From Enemella evansiae (GTDB lineage: Bacteria; Pseudomonadota; Alphaproteobacteria; Rhodobacterales; Rhodobacteraceae): a stretch of 64,000 nucleotides of DNA. Position 1 is the stretch's first letter; each line of letters begins with the position of its first letter. A model generated the notes under the pieces. That model was not told the origin of the DNA. It was given only the letters and a program-made list of their open reading frames with translations, and made no database searches. Shown piece by piece: positions 31,226 to 40,256 of the stretch. The DNA is taken from contig JAFKDC010000005.1 of the NCBI GenBank assembly GCA_017255395.1, positions 62,001 through 126,000 on the forward strand. Direction: 5' to 3'. Position numbers and translations under genes: made by a program.

Positions 31226-32926
31226 CTACTTCTTGATCAGGTAGGGCTTGCGCCGCGGCGCATCCGGGTTGCGCGCGACGATATCAACCGGGAAATCGCC
31301 CATCAGGTAGGGATGCATTCCCTGGTTCTTCAGGTTTTGCAGGAATTGTCCGAAGCCCGTGAGCGGCTCCAGTCGTGGCGCCTCGGCCAGACGGCGCAGG
31401 CCTTTCTGGCCGATTTCGTCGATGATGACCTGCAAAGGCTCCATCGGGGCCTCGATGAACTCGGCCATGGACCAGATGCGGATGCGCGCCTTGACGTCCG
31501 GGCTGCGCAGCGTGTCCAGCATGCCGCTTTCGATCTTCTGCAACGCGGCGGCCTTGGCGCGGATATCGGCGAAATTGGCGTTGGACTTGAACAGCGGCAC
31601 CGCCCATGCACCCGAGATCACGCTGATCTGCGCGTTGGGATCGCGCGACAGGCCCCAGAGGATGTCGATATTGTCCTGCGGGCCAAGCTGGAAACACTGC
31701 CGCTCGCCGCGCGTGTTCCACAAAAGGTTGGTCAGGAAGGCCTTGCTGTTGTTGTCGCGCAGCCCGGCATTGTCCGACAGCGCGCCATTCACCACCGTCT
31801 GCCCGCCCGCGAACTCGGCCCGGCGTTTCGCGAAGAGGTGCCCGTGCGCCTGCGCCCCTGTGGCCCGGGCCAGCCATGTCTCGAAGTCCTCGAAAAGCTC
31901 TGAAAACCCCTGAAAGACCGAATACTTGCCCGCCGTCACGCCGTTTTCCCAGCCGATGTTGGGGTAACGCGATTGCATGTACAGGCCCGACCGCCCGCGC
32001 GTCCGCCTCTCCACCGCCTTGGCAAAGATGCGGTCGATCTTGCCCGGGTTCGGTTCCTGCCGGGACGTGGCGCGGTTGGGATCGGTCAGGAAGGCGTCGT
32101 AGAGCCGCCCCGCATGCGGCCAGATCTTGCGCGCGACAAAGCAGTCCGAGCGGCGCAGCAATTGCAGGTGGTCGTCGTAGAAGATATGCGGTTTGCCTTG
32201 GAAGTCGAACTTCGACAGGGTCAGAGAGCGGCTTTCGATATTCGTGGAGTAAAGCCGCGCAAGGCTCTGGAAATAGCTCTCGTCGGGGATCCAGACGCGG
32301 CGGAAATAGGCGTCGTACTTGCGGCGTTCGGGGTCTTGCAGGATCGCCGACAGGGTCTGGCGCGTCAGGCACCACCACTGGCTGCCCATATGCGGCACGA
32401 TCCCGTTCGGCAGGCTGCGGCGATAGCCGACGCGGCGCTGAAGCTCGACAAAGGCGTCGAAGAGGTAGCGGTTGCGGCGCCACGAAAAGGGGAAATGCAG
32501 GGTGAAGCGTTCCTCGTCCAGCCCGCCCACCGTCCACGGCACATCCGCCGTCGTCGCGCTTTCGATGAAATCGGTGCGCGGGCGGTCGGCGAGGTAGTCG
32601 ATCAGTTCCTCGACCGGGCGCAGCGGCAGGCAGGAGCCCGACGTGAGGTAGACGTGACGCACCTCCGCGAAGCGGGTCAGCATCAGTTCGCTGGCGTCCT
32701 GACTGGCGGCGACCAGCCCCCAAGTGCCCCATTCGCAGCGGTGGCGTTTCGAGAACAGCACCGTTTCAAGATCCGACAGCGCCTGAACGAAGCGGTCGTA
32801 ACGGTCCGTCTTCACCGCCTTGTCGACGTGGATCACGACGGGGCACCCGGCGGCGGACCAGTGCCGGGCCACCTGCTCGGCCCGGTCGAAGGCCGTATGC
32901 ACCAGCATGACGACGCCGACGGTCAT
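31226..32926 (-). CDS. GT14-type glycosyltransferase with DUF5928 domain
   Basis: A 566-residue two-domain protein. The N-terminus (about 1-270) is a Core-2/I-branching beta-1,6-N-acetylglucosaminyltransferase-like GT14 domain (GVVMLVHTAFDRAEQVARHW, VYLTSGSCLPLRPV, MGSQWWCLTR, WIPDESYFQSL). The C-terminal part (about 290-566) is the DUF5928 domain, unique to Rhodobacteraceae-type proteins and of unknown role. The ATG at 32926 overlaps the stop of the upstream glycosyltransferase (ATGA). Acceptor and donor are unknown. Confidence 0.85.
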   Translation of the reverse strand: MTVGVVMLVHTAFDRAEQVARHWSAAGCPVVIHVDKAVKTDRYDRFVQALSDLETVLFSKRHRCEWGTWGLVAASQDASELMLTRFAEVRHVYLTSGSCLPLRPVEELIDYLADRPRTDFIESATTADVPWTVGGLDEERFTLHFPFSWRRNRYLFDAFVELQRRVGYRRSLPNGIVPHMGSQWWCLTRQTLSAILQDPERRKYDAYFRRVWIPDESYFQSLARLYSTNIESRSLTLSKFDFQGKPHIFYDDHLQLLRRSDCFVARKIWPHAGRLYDAFLTDPNRATSRQEPNPGKIDRIFAKAVERRTRGRSGLYMQSRYPNIGWENGVTAGKYSVFQGFSELFEDFETWLARATGAQAHGHLFAKRRAEFAGGQTVVNGALSDNAGLRDNNSKAFLTNLLWNTRGERQCFQLGPQDNIDILWGLSRDPNAQISVISGAWAVPLFKSNANFADIRAKAAALQKIESGMLDTLRSPDVKARIRIWSMAEFIEAPMEPLQVIIDEIGQKGLRRLAEAPRLEPLTGFGQFLQNLKNQGMHPYLMGDFPVDIVARNPDAPRRKPYLIKK

Positions 32927-33933
32927 GCCCAGTTGCCCTTGGACATCAGGCCGAGGATCTCGAGTTGCCGCCAGTTGATGTATTTCTCGGACCACTTGCA
33001 CCAGAGGTCGGGGTTGTCCTTCACCCCCTCGGCATAGGCGATGTATTCGCGGCTGGCCCCGTAATGCTGCCCGCGCTCCAACTCTTCGGCGGCCTTGTCG
33101 GCGAAGGTCGACAGGAACTTGGTGTGAAGCAGGATGCCGCTGGCCTTCTCGCCCCCCCATTCGTCGTACACAAGGTTCAGCCCGCGCGGCAGCAGGTTGT
33201 GGGTCGAGGACACGTAGGCATAGCGCCGGTTCCATTTCACCAGCGGCACCTTGTTCAGCGCCGGGGCCAGTTCGGGTGTGTCGGCAAAGAACATCCGCGC
33301 CCGCGGTCCGCCCTGAATCCAGAGATTGCCGAAGTTCCAGTTCTTCGAGATTGCGTAATTGCCCGCGTCGAACCAGTTGGCAATCTCCAGAGGGTCCTGC
33401 CCGGCGCTGTAGGGTTGCAGGTCCATCCGCCCCTTGGGGTACATGTCCAGCAGCATGGCCGAGAAGGACTTGATCGAGGAGGCATCCAGCCAGTCGGTAA
33501 GCGCGCGCAGGGGCCGCGTGTCGCAGAACGGGTAGAGGAACAGCTCATCGGGGTCGACGGTCAGCGCCCAGTGGCCATGGCCGTATTTGAACAAGAGCCA
33601 GTTCATCCAGTCCACACCGAAGCGGGCGCGCTTGTAGCTGGCGGTGGTGGTCCAGACCGAACAGTCGGGCTGGCTCGCGAGATAATCGAGCGACCCGTCG
33701 GTGGAATCGTTGTCCACGAAGAGGAAGTGGTTCACCCCCATCTCGCGGTAGTAGCGCAGGAACCACGGCAGGCGCACACCTTCGTTGCGCTGGGTCGAGA
33801 AGACCAGCAGGTCCGAGGGCCGGATATCGGCGGTGCGATTGGCCACGGGGCGCAGGTCGCGGCGCTTGCGGAAGGCGCGGATCAGCCAGCGTTTTCGCTG
33901 CACCCGCAATTTGTATGACCGCCATGCGCCCAA
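32923..33933 (-). CDS. Glycosyltransferase family 2 protein (Glyco_tranf_2_4 type)
   Basis: About 336 residues. The domain begins with LLVFSTQRNEGVRLPWFLRYYREMGVNHFLFVDNDSTDGS and has the metal-binding VDPDELFLYPFCD motif, as in GT2/GT92-like enzymes with a DUF23-type core. I favour the TTG at 33933 (preceded by GGGGAAGA, giving an AWRSYKLRVQRKR N-terminus). Another TTG at 33981 would add 16 residues without a ribosome site. It is coupled to the DUF5928 gene downstream and is 3 bases from the preceding GT4 gene on the longer reading. Confidence 0.82.
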   Translation of the reverse strand: MGAWRSYKLRVQRKRWLIRAFRKRRDLRPVANRTADIRPSDLLVFSTQRNEGVRLPWFLRYYREMGVNHFLFVDNDSTDGSLDYLASQPDCSVWTTTASYKRARFGVDWMNWLLFKYGHGHWALTVDPDELFLYPFCDTRPLRALTDWLDASSIKSFSAMLLDMYPKGRMDLQPYSAGQDPLEIANWFDAGNYAISKNWNFGNLWIQGGPRARMFFADTPELAPALNKVPLVKWNRRYAYVSSTHNLLPRGLNLVYDEWGGEKASGILLHTKFLSTFADKAAEELERGQHYGASREYIAYAEGVKDNPDLWCKWSEKYINWRQLEILGLMSKGNWA

Positions 33934-33984
33934 GAGCCGATCTTCCCCAACGGTCGGTGGTCCGACCTGCCAAAGGCGCAACTA

Positions 33985-35178
33985 TCAGGTCAGGGTTAAG
34001 GCCTTGTTGAAATGCGTCTCCCAGGTGGGAGGGTCGAAAATCGGAGCTGCCTGCCCCTGGCCGTCTCGGTCTGCCCGATGGTGCGCTGCCATCTCAATTA
34101 TTTTGTTGCGCCAAAGATAGCGGTCGGAGGCATCGGCGTAAACGGGAATGTTTCCCAAGACTTCCCTGTATATCGGAAGATCGTTGCACAGAACCGGAAC
34201 GCCCAGCATCGCCGCCTCGACCGGGGGCAGGCCATAGCCTTCGGCGAGGCTGGGAAACAGCATGCCCGCGCTGCCGCGCAAAAGGCCCGCGATCTGCGCG
34301 TCGCTCAGGCCCGGCAGTTCGTGCACCCGGTCGGGCCGCGCATCGAGACGGGCAAAGACCGCGTGGTTCTCCCACCCGCGAGAGCCGCAGATCAGCAGGT
34401 CGGCCTCGGGGATCTCGGGCCAGAGATCCAGCAGCAGGGCGTGGTTCTTGCGCGGCTCTATGGTGCCGACCGTCACGAAATAGGGGCGGCGCCAAGGCCC
34501 CTCGGGCGGCGCTCCGGGCGGGGGGGAATCGACGCCCAGCGGCGCGACGATGGCCTCTGGCATCCGGTGGCCCAGATGGCCGGCGGTATCGGCCAGGGTC
34601 TGCTGCGAGTTGCAGATCACAACATCGGCCACGCGCCCCACGCGGGACAGGAAGGCGGCAAAGCGATCCACCGCGCCGGGGCGCTGAAACTGCGGGTGGT
34701 CCAGCGGGATCGTGTCATGCACCAGCACCGCGATCCGGGCCCCCCGCGCCTTAAGGGCCGCCGCGACGGCCTCTGTCAGGTTGGTATGGCCAAGATTGAT
34801 GTAGTGCACCCCGCGCGGCAGGTGGCGGCGCAGCATCCGGCCCAGAAGCGGCTTTATGCAGCGCGCGATGCACAGGCGCCGCACGTCGGCCTCGGCCCGG
34901 GCACGCATCGGGTCGAGGCCGCGCACGAGGCGCGACAACCCGTCCGTCGGCCCCCATGCGCCCTGCGCCACCCGGTCGCGCAGGCCGGCACAACCCTCTG
35001 CGTCCAGCAGCGCATAGCCCAGCGAGGTGCGCACCAGCCCGTAGAACGGCCCCAGCCCGCAGAGGTGCCGGAGCCAGGCGTATTCCACCCGGTCGACACC
35101 GGTCAGCGGCCGTCCGGCACGGCTGACCAGCCGTGTCAGATCCAGCAGGCGAAGGGGATCAGGCTTCGTAGTGACCAT
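33985..35178 (-). CDS. Glycosyltransferase family 4 (group 1)
   Basis: A 397-residue GT-B glycosyltransferase. The C-terminal nucleotide-sugar domain has FVTVGTIEPRKNHALLLD, the ELPGLSDAQIAGLLRGS segment and the EX7E motif in SLAEGYGLPPVEA. The N-terminus (RPLTGVDRVEYAWLRHL) matches mannosyl- or rhamnosyltransferases of polysaccharide operons. The ATG at 35178 lies within the end of galE (20-base overlap). Donor and acceptor are unknown. Confidence 0.88.
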   Translation of the reverse strand: MVTTKPDPLRLLDLTRLVSRAGRPLTGVDRVEYAWLRHLCGLGPFYGLVRTSLGYALLDAEGCAGLRDRVAQGAWGPTDGLSRLVRGLDPMRARAEADVRRLCIARCIKPLLGRMLRRHLPRGVHYINLGHTNLTEAVAAALKARGARIAVLVHDTIPLDHPQFQRPGAVDRFAAFLSRVGRVADVVICNSQQTLADTAGHLGHRMPEAIVAPLGVDSPPPGAPPEGPWRRPYFVTVGTIEPRKNHALLLDLWPEIPEADLLICGSRGWENHAVFARLDARPDRVHELPGLSDAQIAGLLRGSAGMLFPSLAEGYGLPPVEAAMLGVPVLCNDLPIYREVLGNIPVYADASDRYLWRNKIIEMAAHHRADRDGQGQAAPIFDPPTWETHFNKALTLT

Positions 35179-36142
35179 TCTTGTGCCAGCGCCAGGCGTC
35201 CGCGATCATCTGCTGCATGGTCGAGCGATCCGGGCGCCAGCCCAGTTCATCGCCCGCCCGGACAGAACCCGAGACCAGCTTTGTCGCATCCCCGGCGCGG
35301 CGGGGGCCTTCGGTCCAGGGCACCGGGGCGTTGGTGACATGGCCCGCCGCCTCGATCACCTCGCGCACGGAAAACCCCTTGCCGGTGCCTAGATTGAAGA
35401 CGCGGCTGCCCTTGCCGTCCTGCAACCATTTCAGGCCGAGGACATGGGCGTCGACCAGATCGCAGACATGCACGTAATCGCGGATGCAGGTGCCGTCCGA
35501 CGTGTCGTAGTCGGTGCCGTGGATCGTCAGGCCGGGGCGCAGGCCATCCACGGCCTCCAGCATCACCGGGATCAGGTGGGTTTCCGGGCGGTGATGCTCT
35601 CCGATCTCTCCCTCCGGGTCGGCGCCCGCCACGTTGAAATAGCGGAAGATAACATGGCGCAGCCCGAAGGCCGCTTCGAAGTCGCGCAGGATATCCTCTA
35701 CCGCGCGCTTCGACGCGCCATAGGCGTTCAGGGGTTCCTGCGGGGTGCCCTCGTCGAGAACGACATTGTCATGCTCGCCGTAGGTCGCGCAGGTCGAGGA
35801 AAAGACGAAGTCCATGCAGCCTGCCGCCACCGCCGCCTCGATCAGGGTAAGCGACCCGCAGACGTTGTTGCGCCAGTAGAGGCCAGGCTTGGCCATGGCC
35901 TCGCCGACCTGGCTGAGGGCGGCGAAATGCAGGACCGCCACGGGCCGCCACCGCTGAAAGACCGCGTCCAGCCGGGCCCGGTCGGTCAGGTCGCCTTGCT
36001 CGAAGGGGCCGAATTTCACGGCATCCTTCCAGCCCGTCGAGAGATTGTCGAAGACCACGGGTGTGAAACCCGCGGCCTTCAAGGCCTTGCAGGCGTGGCT
36101 TCCGATGTAGCCAGCCCCGCCCGTCACGAGAACTGTGGTCAC
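35159..36142 (-). CDS. galE: UDP-glucose 4-epimerase
   Basis: A 327-residue extended short-chain dehydrogenase that interconverts UDP-glucose and UDP-galactose. It has the NAD motif VTGGAGYIGSH at the N-terminus, the catalytic Ser region FSSTCATYG, and YGASK with the catalytic Tyr/Lys. NVAGADPEGEIGE and DYVHVCDLVDAHV are family-typical. The start is the GTG at 36142, 7 bases after the galU stop. It supplies UDP-galactose for the neighbouring glycosyltransferases. Confidence 0.94.
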   Translation of the reverse strand: MTTVLVTGGAGYIGSHACKALKAAGFTPVVFDNLSTGWKDAVKFGPFEQGDLTDRARLDAVFQRWRPVAVLHFAALSQVGEAMAKPGLYWRNNVCGSLTLIEAAVAAGCMDFVFSSTCATYGEHDNVVLDEGTPQEPLNAYGASKRAVEDILRDFEAAFGLRHVIFRYFNVAGADPEGEIGEHHRPETHLIPVMLEAVDGLRPGLTIHGTDYDTSDGTCIRDYVHVCDLVDAHVLGLKWLQDGKGSRVFNLGTGKGFSVREVIEAAGHVTNAPVPWTEGPRRAGDATKLVSGSVRAGDELGWRPDRSTMQQMIADAWRWHKNGHYEA

Positions 36143-36149
36143 GCTGCTG

Positions 36150-37040
36150 TTACTCGGCTGCTTTCTTCGAGGTCATGACCTCTTGCAGGTAGGCCTCCAG
36201 ATCGCCGCGCAGGTCCTCCCGCGCAAGGCCGAAGGCAACGGTGGCCTGAAGGAAACCCGCCTTGGACCCGCAGTCGAAGCGCTGGCCGCGGAAGCGGTAG
36301 CCATAGACGCCGTCGCCGTCGATTTCCTCGGCGATGGCATCGGTCAGCTGAACCTCACCGCCCGCGCCGGTCTTCATCTTGTTGAGGTGCTTGAAGACAT
36401 TGGGGGACAGCACGTAGCGCCCGATGACCGCAAGGTTGGACGGCGCGTCCTCGGGCTTGGGCTTTTCGACCATGCCCTTGACCCGGACCATGGCGCCCAT
36501 GTCCTCTGCCACGTCCAGCACACCATAGGCGCTGGTCTTGTCCTGCGGCACTTCCATCGCCGCGACCATGCTGCCGCCGGTTTCCTCGTAGGCCTCGATC
36601 ATCTGCTGAAGGCAGGGCTTCTCGGCCGCGATCACGTCGTCGGGCAGCACCACGGCAAAGGGTTCGTTGTGCACCAGACGGCGCGCGCACCAGATCGCGT
36701 GCCCCAGCCCCAGCGCCTTGGCCTGACGGATATAGGCGATCTCGCCCGAATCCATATTGGTGGTCTTGAGAACCTCCAGAAGCTCCGTCTTGTCCTTCTT
36801 GCGCAGCTCCTGTTCCAGATGCGGCGCGTGGTCGAAGTAGTCCTCCAGCGCCGACTTGCCGCGCGCGGTGACGAAGATGAATTCCTTGATGCCGGCAGCG
36901 CGGCATTCGTCGATGGCATATTGGACCAGAGGCCGGTCGACCAGAGTCATGATCTCCTTCGGGACAGACTTGGTCGCCGGAAGGAACCGAGTGCCAAGAC
37001 CCGCAACAGGAAAGATTGCCTTGGTGACCTTCTTGCGCAT
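36150..37040 (-). CDS. galU: UTP--glucose-1-phosphate uridylyltransferase
   Basis: A 296-residue GalU that makes UDP-glucose. FPVAGLGTRFLPATKSVPKEIM is the nucleotide-binding loop; VVLPDD and VEKPKPEDAPSNLAVIGRYVL are further family motifs. I chose the ATG at 37040 because AAAGGAG lies 8 bases upstream. It is the probable first gene of a six-gene leftward operon (galU, galE, GT4, GT2, DUF5928, sulfotransferase), behind a 154-base spacer. Confidence 0.95.
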   Translation of the reverse strand: MRKKVTKAIFPVAGLGTRFLPATKSVPKEIMTLVDRPLVQYAIDECRAAGIKEFIFVTARGKSALEDYFDHAPHLEQELRKKDKTELLEVLKTTNMDSGEIAYIRQAKALGLGHAIWCARRLVHNEPFAVVLPDDVIAAEKPCLQQMIEAYEETGGSMVAAMEVPQDKTSAYGVLDVAEDMGAMVRVKGMVEKPKPEDAPSNLAVIGRYVLSPNVFKHLNKMKTGAGGEVQLTDAIAEEIDGDGVYGYRFRGQRFDCGSKAGFLQATVAFGLAREDLRGDLEAYLQEVMTSKKAAE

Positions 37041-37194
37041 GCGAATGCTCCTTTCGTGCCAGATCGGCTGGCGATAGCGTTTCGTGCCGTTATACACGGT
37101 TCGGATCAATACTGCGCCTGCGAAAGGCGCAATCCCCAATTTTTTACGGAAAACCGCTTATGCCGGGCAGATTATACCTCCTGGCAACGCTGCT

Positions 37195-38421
37195 TTAACC
37201 TCTCACCGCCGCGATCCGTTCCATTTCCGCTGCAACCCGGCGCCGGAAGCGCCAGAAGCGCATCAGCGGGCCGCGTCGCAGACTTCGCCCGAACAGGCCT
37301 CCGCGGTGCTCCCAGACGCCTGTCTCCGTTAAGGAAACGCGGTGGTACAGCGCCGTGGGCGAGAGCAGAATAAGCGTGGCGACCTGACCCCGGGCAACGG
37401 ACTCTGCCGCGCGCCGCCTCAGGGTGCGGGCCTGCCACGGCCTGCCCGAAAAGCAGATTCTCTTTGCGCCCTCCGCCGAAGGATAAGGCAGAAACGGCGC
37501 CTGCGCGCCGGGCAGCGCCTGAAGCGGCCCGATATCCCGCCGAAGCCCCTCCGCCCCGCCCCGGTCGAGGCTGCGCATCAGGCGCAGCAGGCCGGGCGGG
37601 TCCAGCGGACCGCGCTGCATGTAGCCCAGCAGGCGCCTGCGCTGCGCTGCCCGGAACGCCCGCCAGGCCTCGTCCTGCTGCGATGGCGGGCAGTGCTTGC
37701 GCAGGAACACCCGCTGCGAGGCACCGATCTGGAACAGGTCGCGCGGGGTCCGGTCCGGCGCGCGGCGGTTGCTTTCGGCAAACCCGTGGTGAACCTGCGC
37801 CAGCGGCACGAGGGCGGTCGCCAGCCCCGCGCGGGCGAGGCGCATGTTGAGGTCCGTTTCGTCGAGGTAGAAGTGGAAGGCCGGGTCGAAGCCCCCCAGC
37901 GCCGCCAGCACAGCGCGGCGCAGGGCCATGTTCGTGCCCTCGGTCTTGATCGCCCGGTCTCCGGTCGGCTGAAGCACGCGCGGCGCCTCGCCCGGCAGGT
38001 CCATGTCCTGCGCCACGCCCAGCCGGTCGACGCTGCGCGCCCGCCACTGGAAGGAAATACCGTTGCGGCCCAGCACGTAGCCCCCGGCGGCGGCGATCTC
38101 TTCCGCGAAGGGCGCGCAGAGGTGCCGCAGCCAGAGCGGTTCCGGCACGGCGTCGTCGTCGATGAAGGCCACGACCTCGCCCGCCGCCATCCCCAGCCCC
38201 GCATTGCGCGCGGCAGAGATATTGGGTGTGTCGAAGGGGACAAGCTTCAGGTGTTCCGCATCGGGTCGCGCGCGGGCCGCGCCGATCCCAGCGGGGCAGG
38301 CCACGACGATCACTTCGAAATCCGGGTAGTCCAGCTGTGCGACGCCAGTCAGGCAACGTTTCAGCGCCGCCGGTCTGTCGCGGCTGACGATGACGATGCT
38401 GACGCTGACCGGGCCGGTCAT
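37195..38421 (-). CDS. Glycosyltransferase family 2 protein
   Basis: A 408-residue GT-A glycosyltransferase. The N-terminal domain has SIVIVSRDRPAALKRCL, NAGLGMAAGEVVAFIDDDAVPEP (the DxD equivalent) and GGFDPAFHFYLDETDLNMRLARAG, the typical ED region. The C-terminal 150 residues are Arg-rich without a recognised domain. It starts 4 bases after cysQ and is probably co-transcribed with it. The substrate is unknown. Confidence 0.87.
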   Translation of the reverse strand: MTGPVSVSIVIVSRDRPAALKRCLTGVAQLDYPDFEVIVVACPAGIGAARARPDAEHLKLVPFDTPNISAARNAGLGMAAGEVVAFIDDDAVPEPLWLRHLCAPFAEEIAAAGGYVLGRNGISFQWRARSVDRLGVAQDMDLPGEAPRVLQPTGDRAIKTEGTNMALRRAVLAALGGFDPAFHFYLDETDLNMRLARAGLATALVPLAQVHHGFAESNRRAPDRTPRDLFQIGASQRVFLRKHCPPSQQDEAWRAFRAAQRRRLLGYMQRGPLDPPGLLRLMRSLDRGGAEGLRRDIGPLQALPGAQAPFLPYPSAEGAKRICFSGRPWQARTLRRRAAESVARGQVATLILLSPTALYHRVSLTETGVWEHRGGLFGRSLRRGPLMRFWRFRRRVAAEMERIAAVRG

Positions 38422-38425
38422 GCGG

Positions 38426-39223
38426 TCAGCCCTGCTTCAGCTCGACCCCCGGCGCGTAGGCGATGAAGAAGGGGTTGGCAAAACCCTCCTTGCCATAGGC
38501 CAGCGGCGTGTGATCGTCGAAGCGCACCACGCGCCCGCCCGCGCCGTTCAGCACCGCGTGACCGGCGGCGGTGTCCCATTCCATGGTCCGCCCGAGGCGC
38601 GGGTAGATATCCGCCTCGCCGGTGGCGACAAGGCAGAACTTCAGCGAAGACCCGGCGCTCTTGGCGTCCGCGACCTCGTAGAGGTTGATGTAATCGTCGG
38701 TCGCCTGATCGCGGTGCGACTTCGAGGCGACAACCAGAAGCGCGTGGTTGTTCGGCTCCGACACCTTGATCCGCTTCGTCTCGCCCGGCTCGTCCTTGTC
38801 GAAGGGGCCGATTTCCTCGACCGAGTTGCCGACGCTGTCGGTGTAGAACATCCGCCCGCGCGCCGGGGCATAGACCACCCCGCGCGTCGGCACGCCGTCC
38901 TCGACCAACGCGATATTGACGGTGAAGTCGCCGCGCCGCTTGACGAATTCCTTGGTGCCGTCCAGCGGATCGACGATCAGGAAGGTCATCGCGTCCAGAT
39001 CGTGGCTGTCGGCCTGCTCTTCGGTGACCAGCGGCATGTCGGGAAAGGCCGCGCGCAGACCGGCCGAAATCAGCGCGTCCGCCGCCTCGTCCGCCTCTGT
39101 CACCGGGCTGTCGTCGGACTTCGACTTCACCTCGAAATCATCCGCCTCGTAGATCGCCATGATTTTGTCGCCTGCCTCCAGCGCCAACCGGCGCAGCACG
39201 GTGGTCAGTTCGGAATAGTTCAT
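38426..39223 (-). CDS. cysQ: 3'(2'),5'-bisphosphate nucleotidase CysQ
   Basis: A 265-residue Mg-dependent, Li-sensitive phosphatase of the inositol monophosphatase fold. It hydrolyses 3'-phosphoadenosine 5'-phosphate, the by-product of PAPS-dependent sulfotransfer. Metal-site motifs are VTEEQ, VDPLDGTKEF and WDTAAGHAVL. I chose the ATG at 39223 (MNYSELTTVLRRLA), with GGGAG upstream. It sits at one end of the glycan locus whose other end is a sulfotransferase, so recycling of PAP from glycan sulfation is a plausible local role. Confidence 0.93.
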   Translation of the reverse strand: MNYSELTTVLRRLALEAGDKIMAIYEADDFEVKSKSDDSPVTEADEAADALISAGLRAAFPDMPLVTEEQADSHDLDAMTFLIVDPLDGTKEFVKRRGDFTVNIALVEDGVPTRGVVYAPARGRMFYTDSVGNSVEEIGPFDKDEPGETKRIKVSEPNNHALLVVASKSHRDQATDDYINLYEVADAKSAGSSLKFCLVATGEADIYPRLGRTMEWDTAAGHAVLNGAGGRVVRFDDHTPLAYGKEGFANPFFIAYAPGVELKQG

Positions 39224-39258
39224 GACAAAGCTCCCGCCCGCGCGACCACGCGGATTCA

Positions 39259-39287
39259 TTGATTTGAAAACCCATTCCGCTTATGGT
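39259..39287 (+). promoter_or_regulatory. Sigma-70 promoter of the ABC-2 permease gene
   Basis: TTGATT (39259-39264), 17 bases, TATGGT (39282-39287). Downstream, GGTGCGG (39285) can pair with CCGCACC (39312) in the leader. Confidence 0.6.
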
Positions 39288-39380
39288 GCGGATCAACCAG
39301 AACGGCAAGCGCCGCACCGCCCGAGGCAGGGACAACAGATCCCGGGGGGCATCCACGAGCAGACCGGAGGCCCGCGACCC

Positions 39381-40211
39381 ATGTTCGAGACCGCCAAACC
39401 CCGCTCGCGGCTGGAATCCGCCGTCTATATCGCCGAACTGATCTACCACAATTCCGTGCGCGCGGTGCGCAAGACGCACAACAACGCCTTCATGGCGATC
39501 TTCATGAACATGCTTCAGACGATCATCTTCGTTCTGGCCTTTTACTTCATGTTCCTGATCCTCGGGATGCGCGGATCGGCGCTGCGGGGCGACTTCCTCG
39601 TCTACATCATGACGGGCGTCTTCCTTTACATGACGCATACCAAGACGCTGGGCGCGGTTGCCGGGTCAGAGGGGCCGGCCAGCCCGATGATGCAGCACGC
39701 GCCGATGAACACGATGATCGCCATCATCTCGGCGATGCTGTCGTCGCTCTACATTCAGGTGCTGTCGCTGATGGCAATCCTGTTCATCTACGACGTGGCC
39801 TTCAACCCCTTCGTCATGCAGGACATCCACGACCCGATCGGCTGCCTTGCGATGCTGCTGCTGTCGTGGTTTTCGGGCGCGGCGATCGGCATGGTGGTGC
39901 TAGCGATCAAGCCCTGGTTCCCGACGCCGGTCAGCATCCTGACGACGATCTACCAGCGCGCCAACATGATCGCCTCGGGCAAGATGTTCGTGGCCAATAC
40001 GCTGCCCACCTACATGCTGGTGATGTTTGACTGGAACCCGCTGTTCCACACCATCGACCAGTCCCGCGGGTACGCTTTCGTCGATTACAACCCCCGGAAT
40101 TCCAACTGGGAATATGCCTTCTACCTGTCTATCGTTCTGCTCATGATCGGCCTGATGGGTGAGTTCTACACCCGCAAACACGCCTCTGCCTCGTGGAACG
40201 CGCGCCGCTAG
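39381..40211 (+). CDS. ABC-2 type polysaccharide export permease
   Basis: A 276-residue membrane permease of the ABC-2/KpsM type with six hydrophobic segments (first near residues 38-60, last near 240-262). LFHTIDQSRGYAFVDYNPRNSNWEYAF near the C-terminus matches the extracellular loop of capsule or O-antigen export permeases. I chose the ATG at 39381 with GGAGG ten bases upstream. The partner ATPase (KpsT-like) is not adjacent and is not in this window. It is divergent from cysQ. Confidence 0.82.
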   Translation: MFETAKPRSRLESAVYIAELIYHNSVRAVRKTHNNAFMAIFMNMLQTIIFVLAFYFMFLILGMRGSALRGDFLVYIMTGVFLYMTHTKTLGAVAGSEGPASPMMQHAPMNTMIAIISAMLSSLYIQVLSLMAILFIYDVAFNPFVMQDIHDPIGCLAMLLLSWFSGAAIGMVVLAIKPWFPTPVSILTTIYQRANMIASGKMFVANTLPTYMLVMFDWNPLFHTIDQSRGYAFVDYNPRNSNWEYAFYLSIVLLMIGLMGEFYTRKHASASWNARR

Positions 40212-40256
40212 ACGGCGGACCTGTTCCCGGGCGTGGCGCCTGTGAAAGGACAGGAC

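Noticed and set aside
37120-37146. TGCGCC...GGCGCA hairpin followed by a T run before galU
   Set aside because: The T run starts about 8 bases past the stem and no rightward gene ends here, so it is not a convincing terminator.
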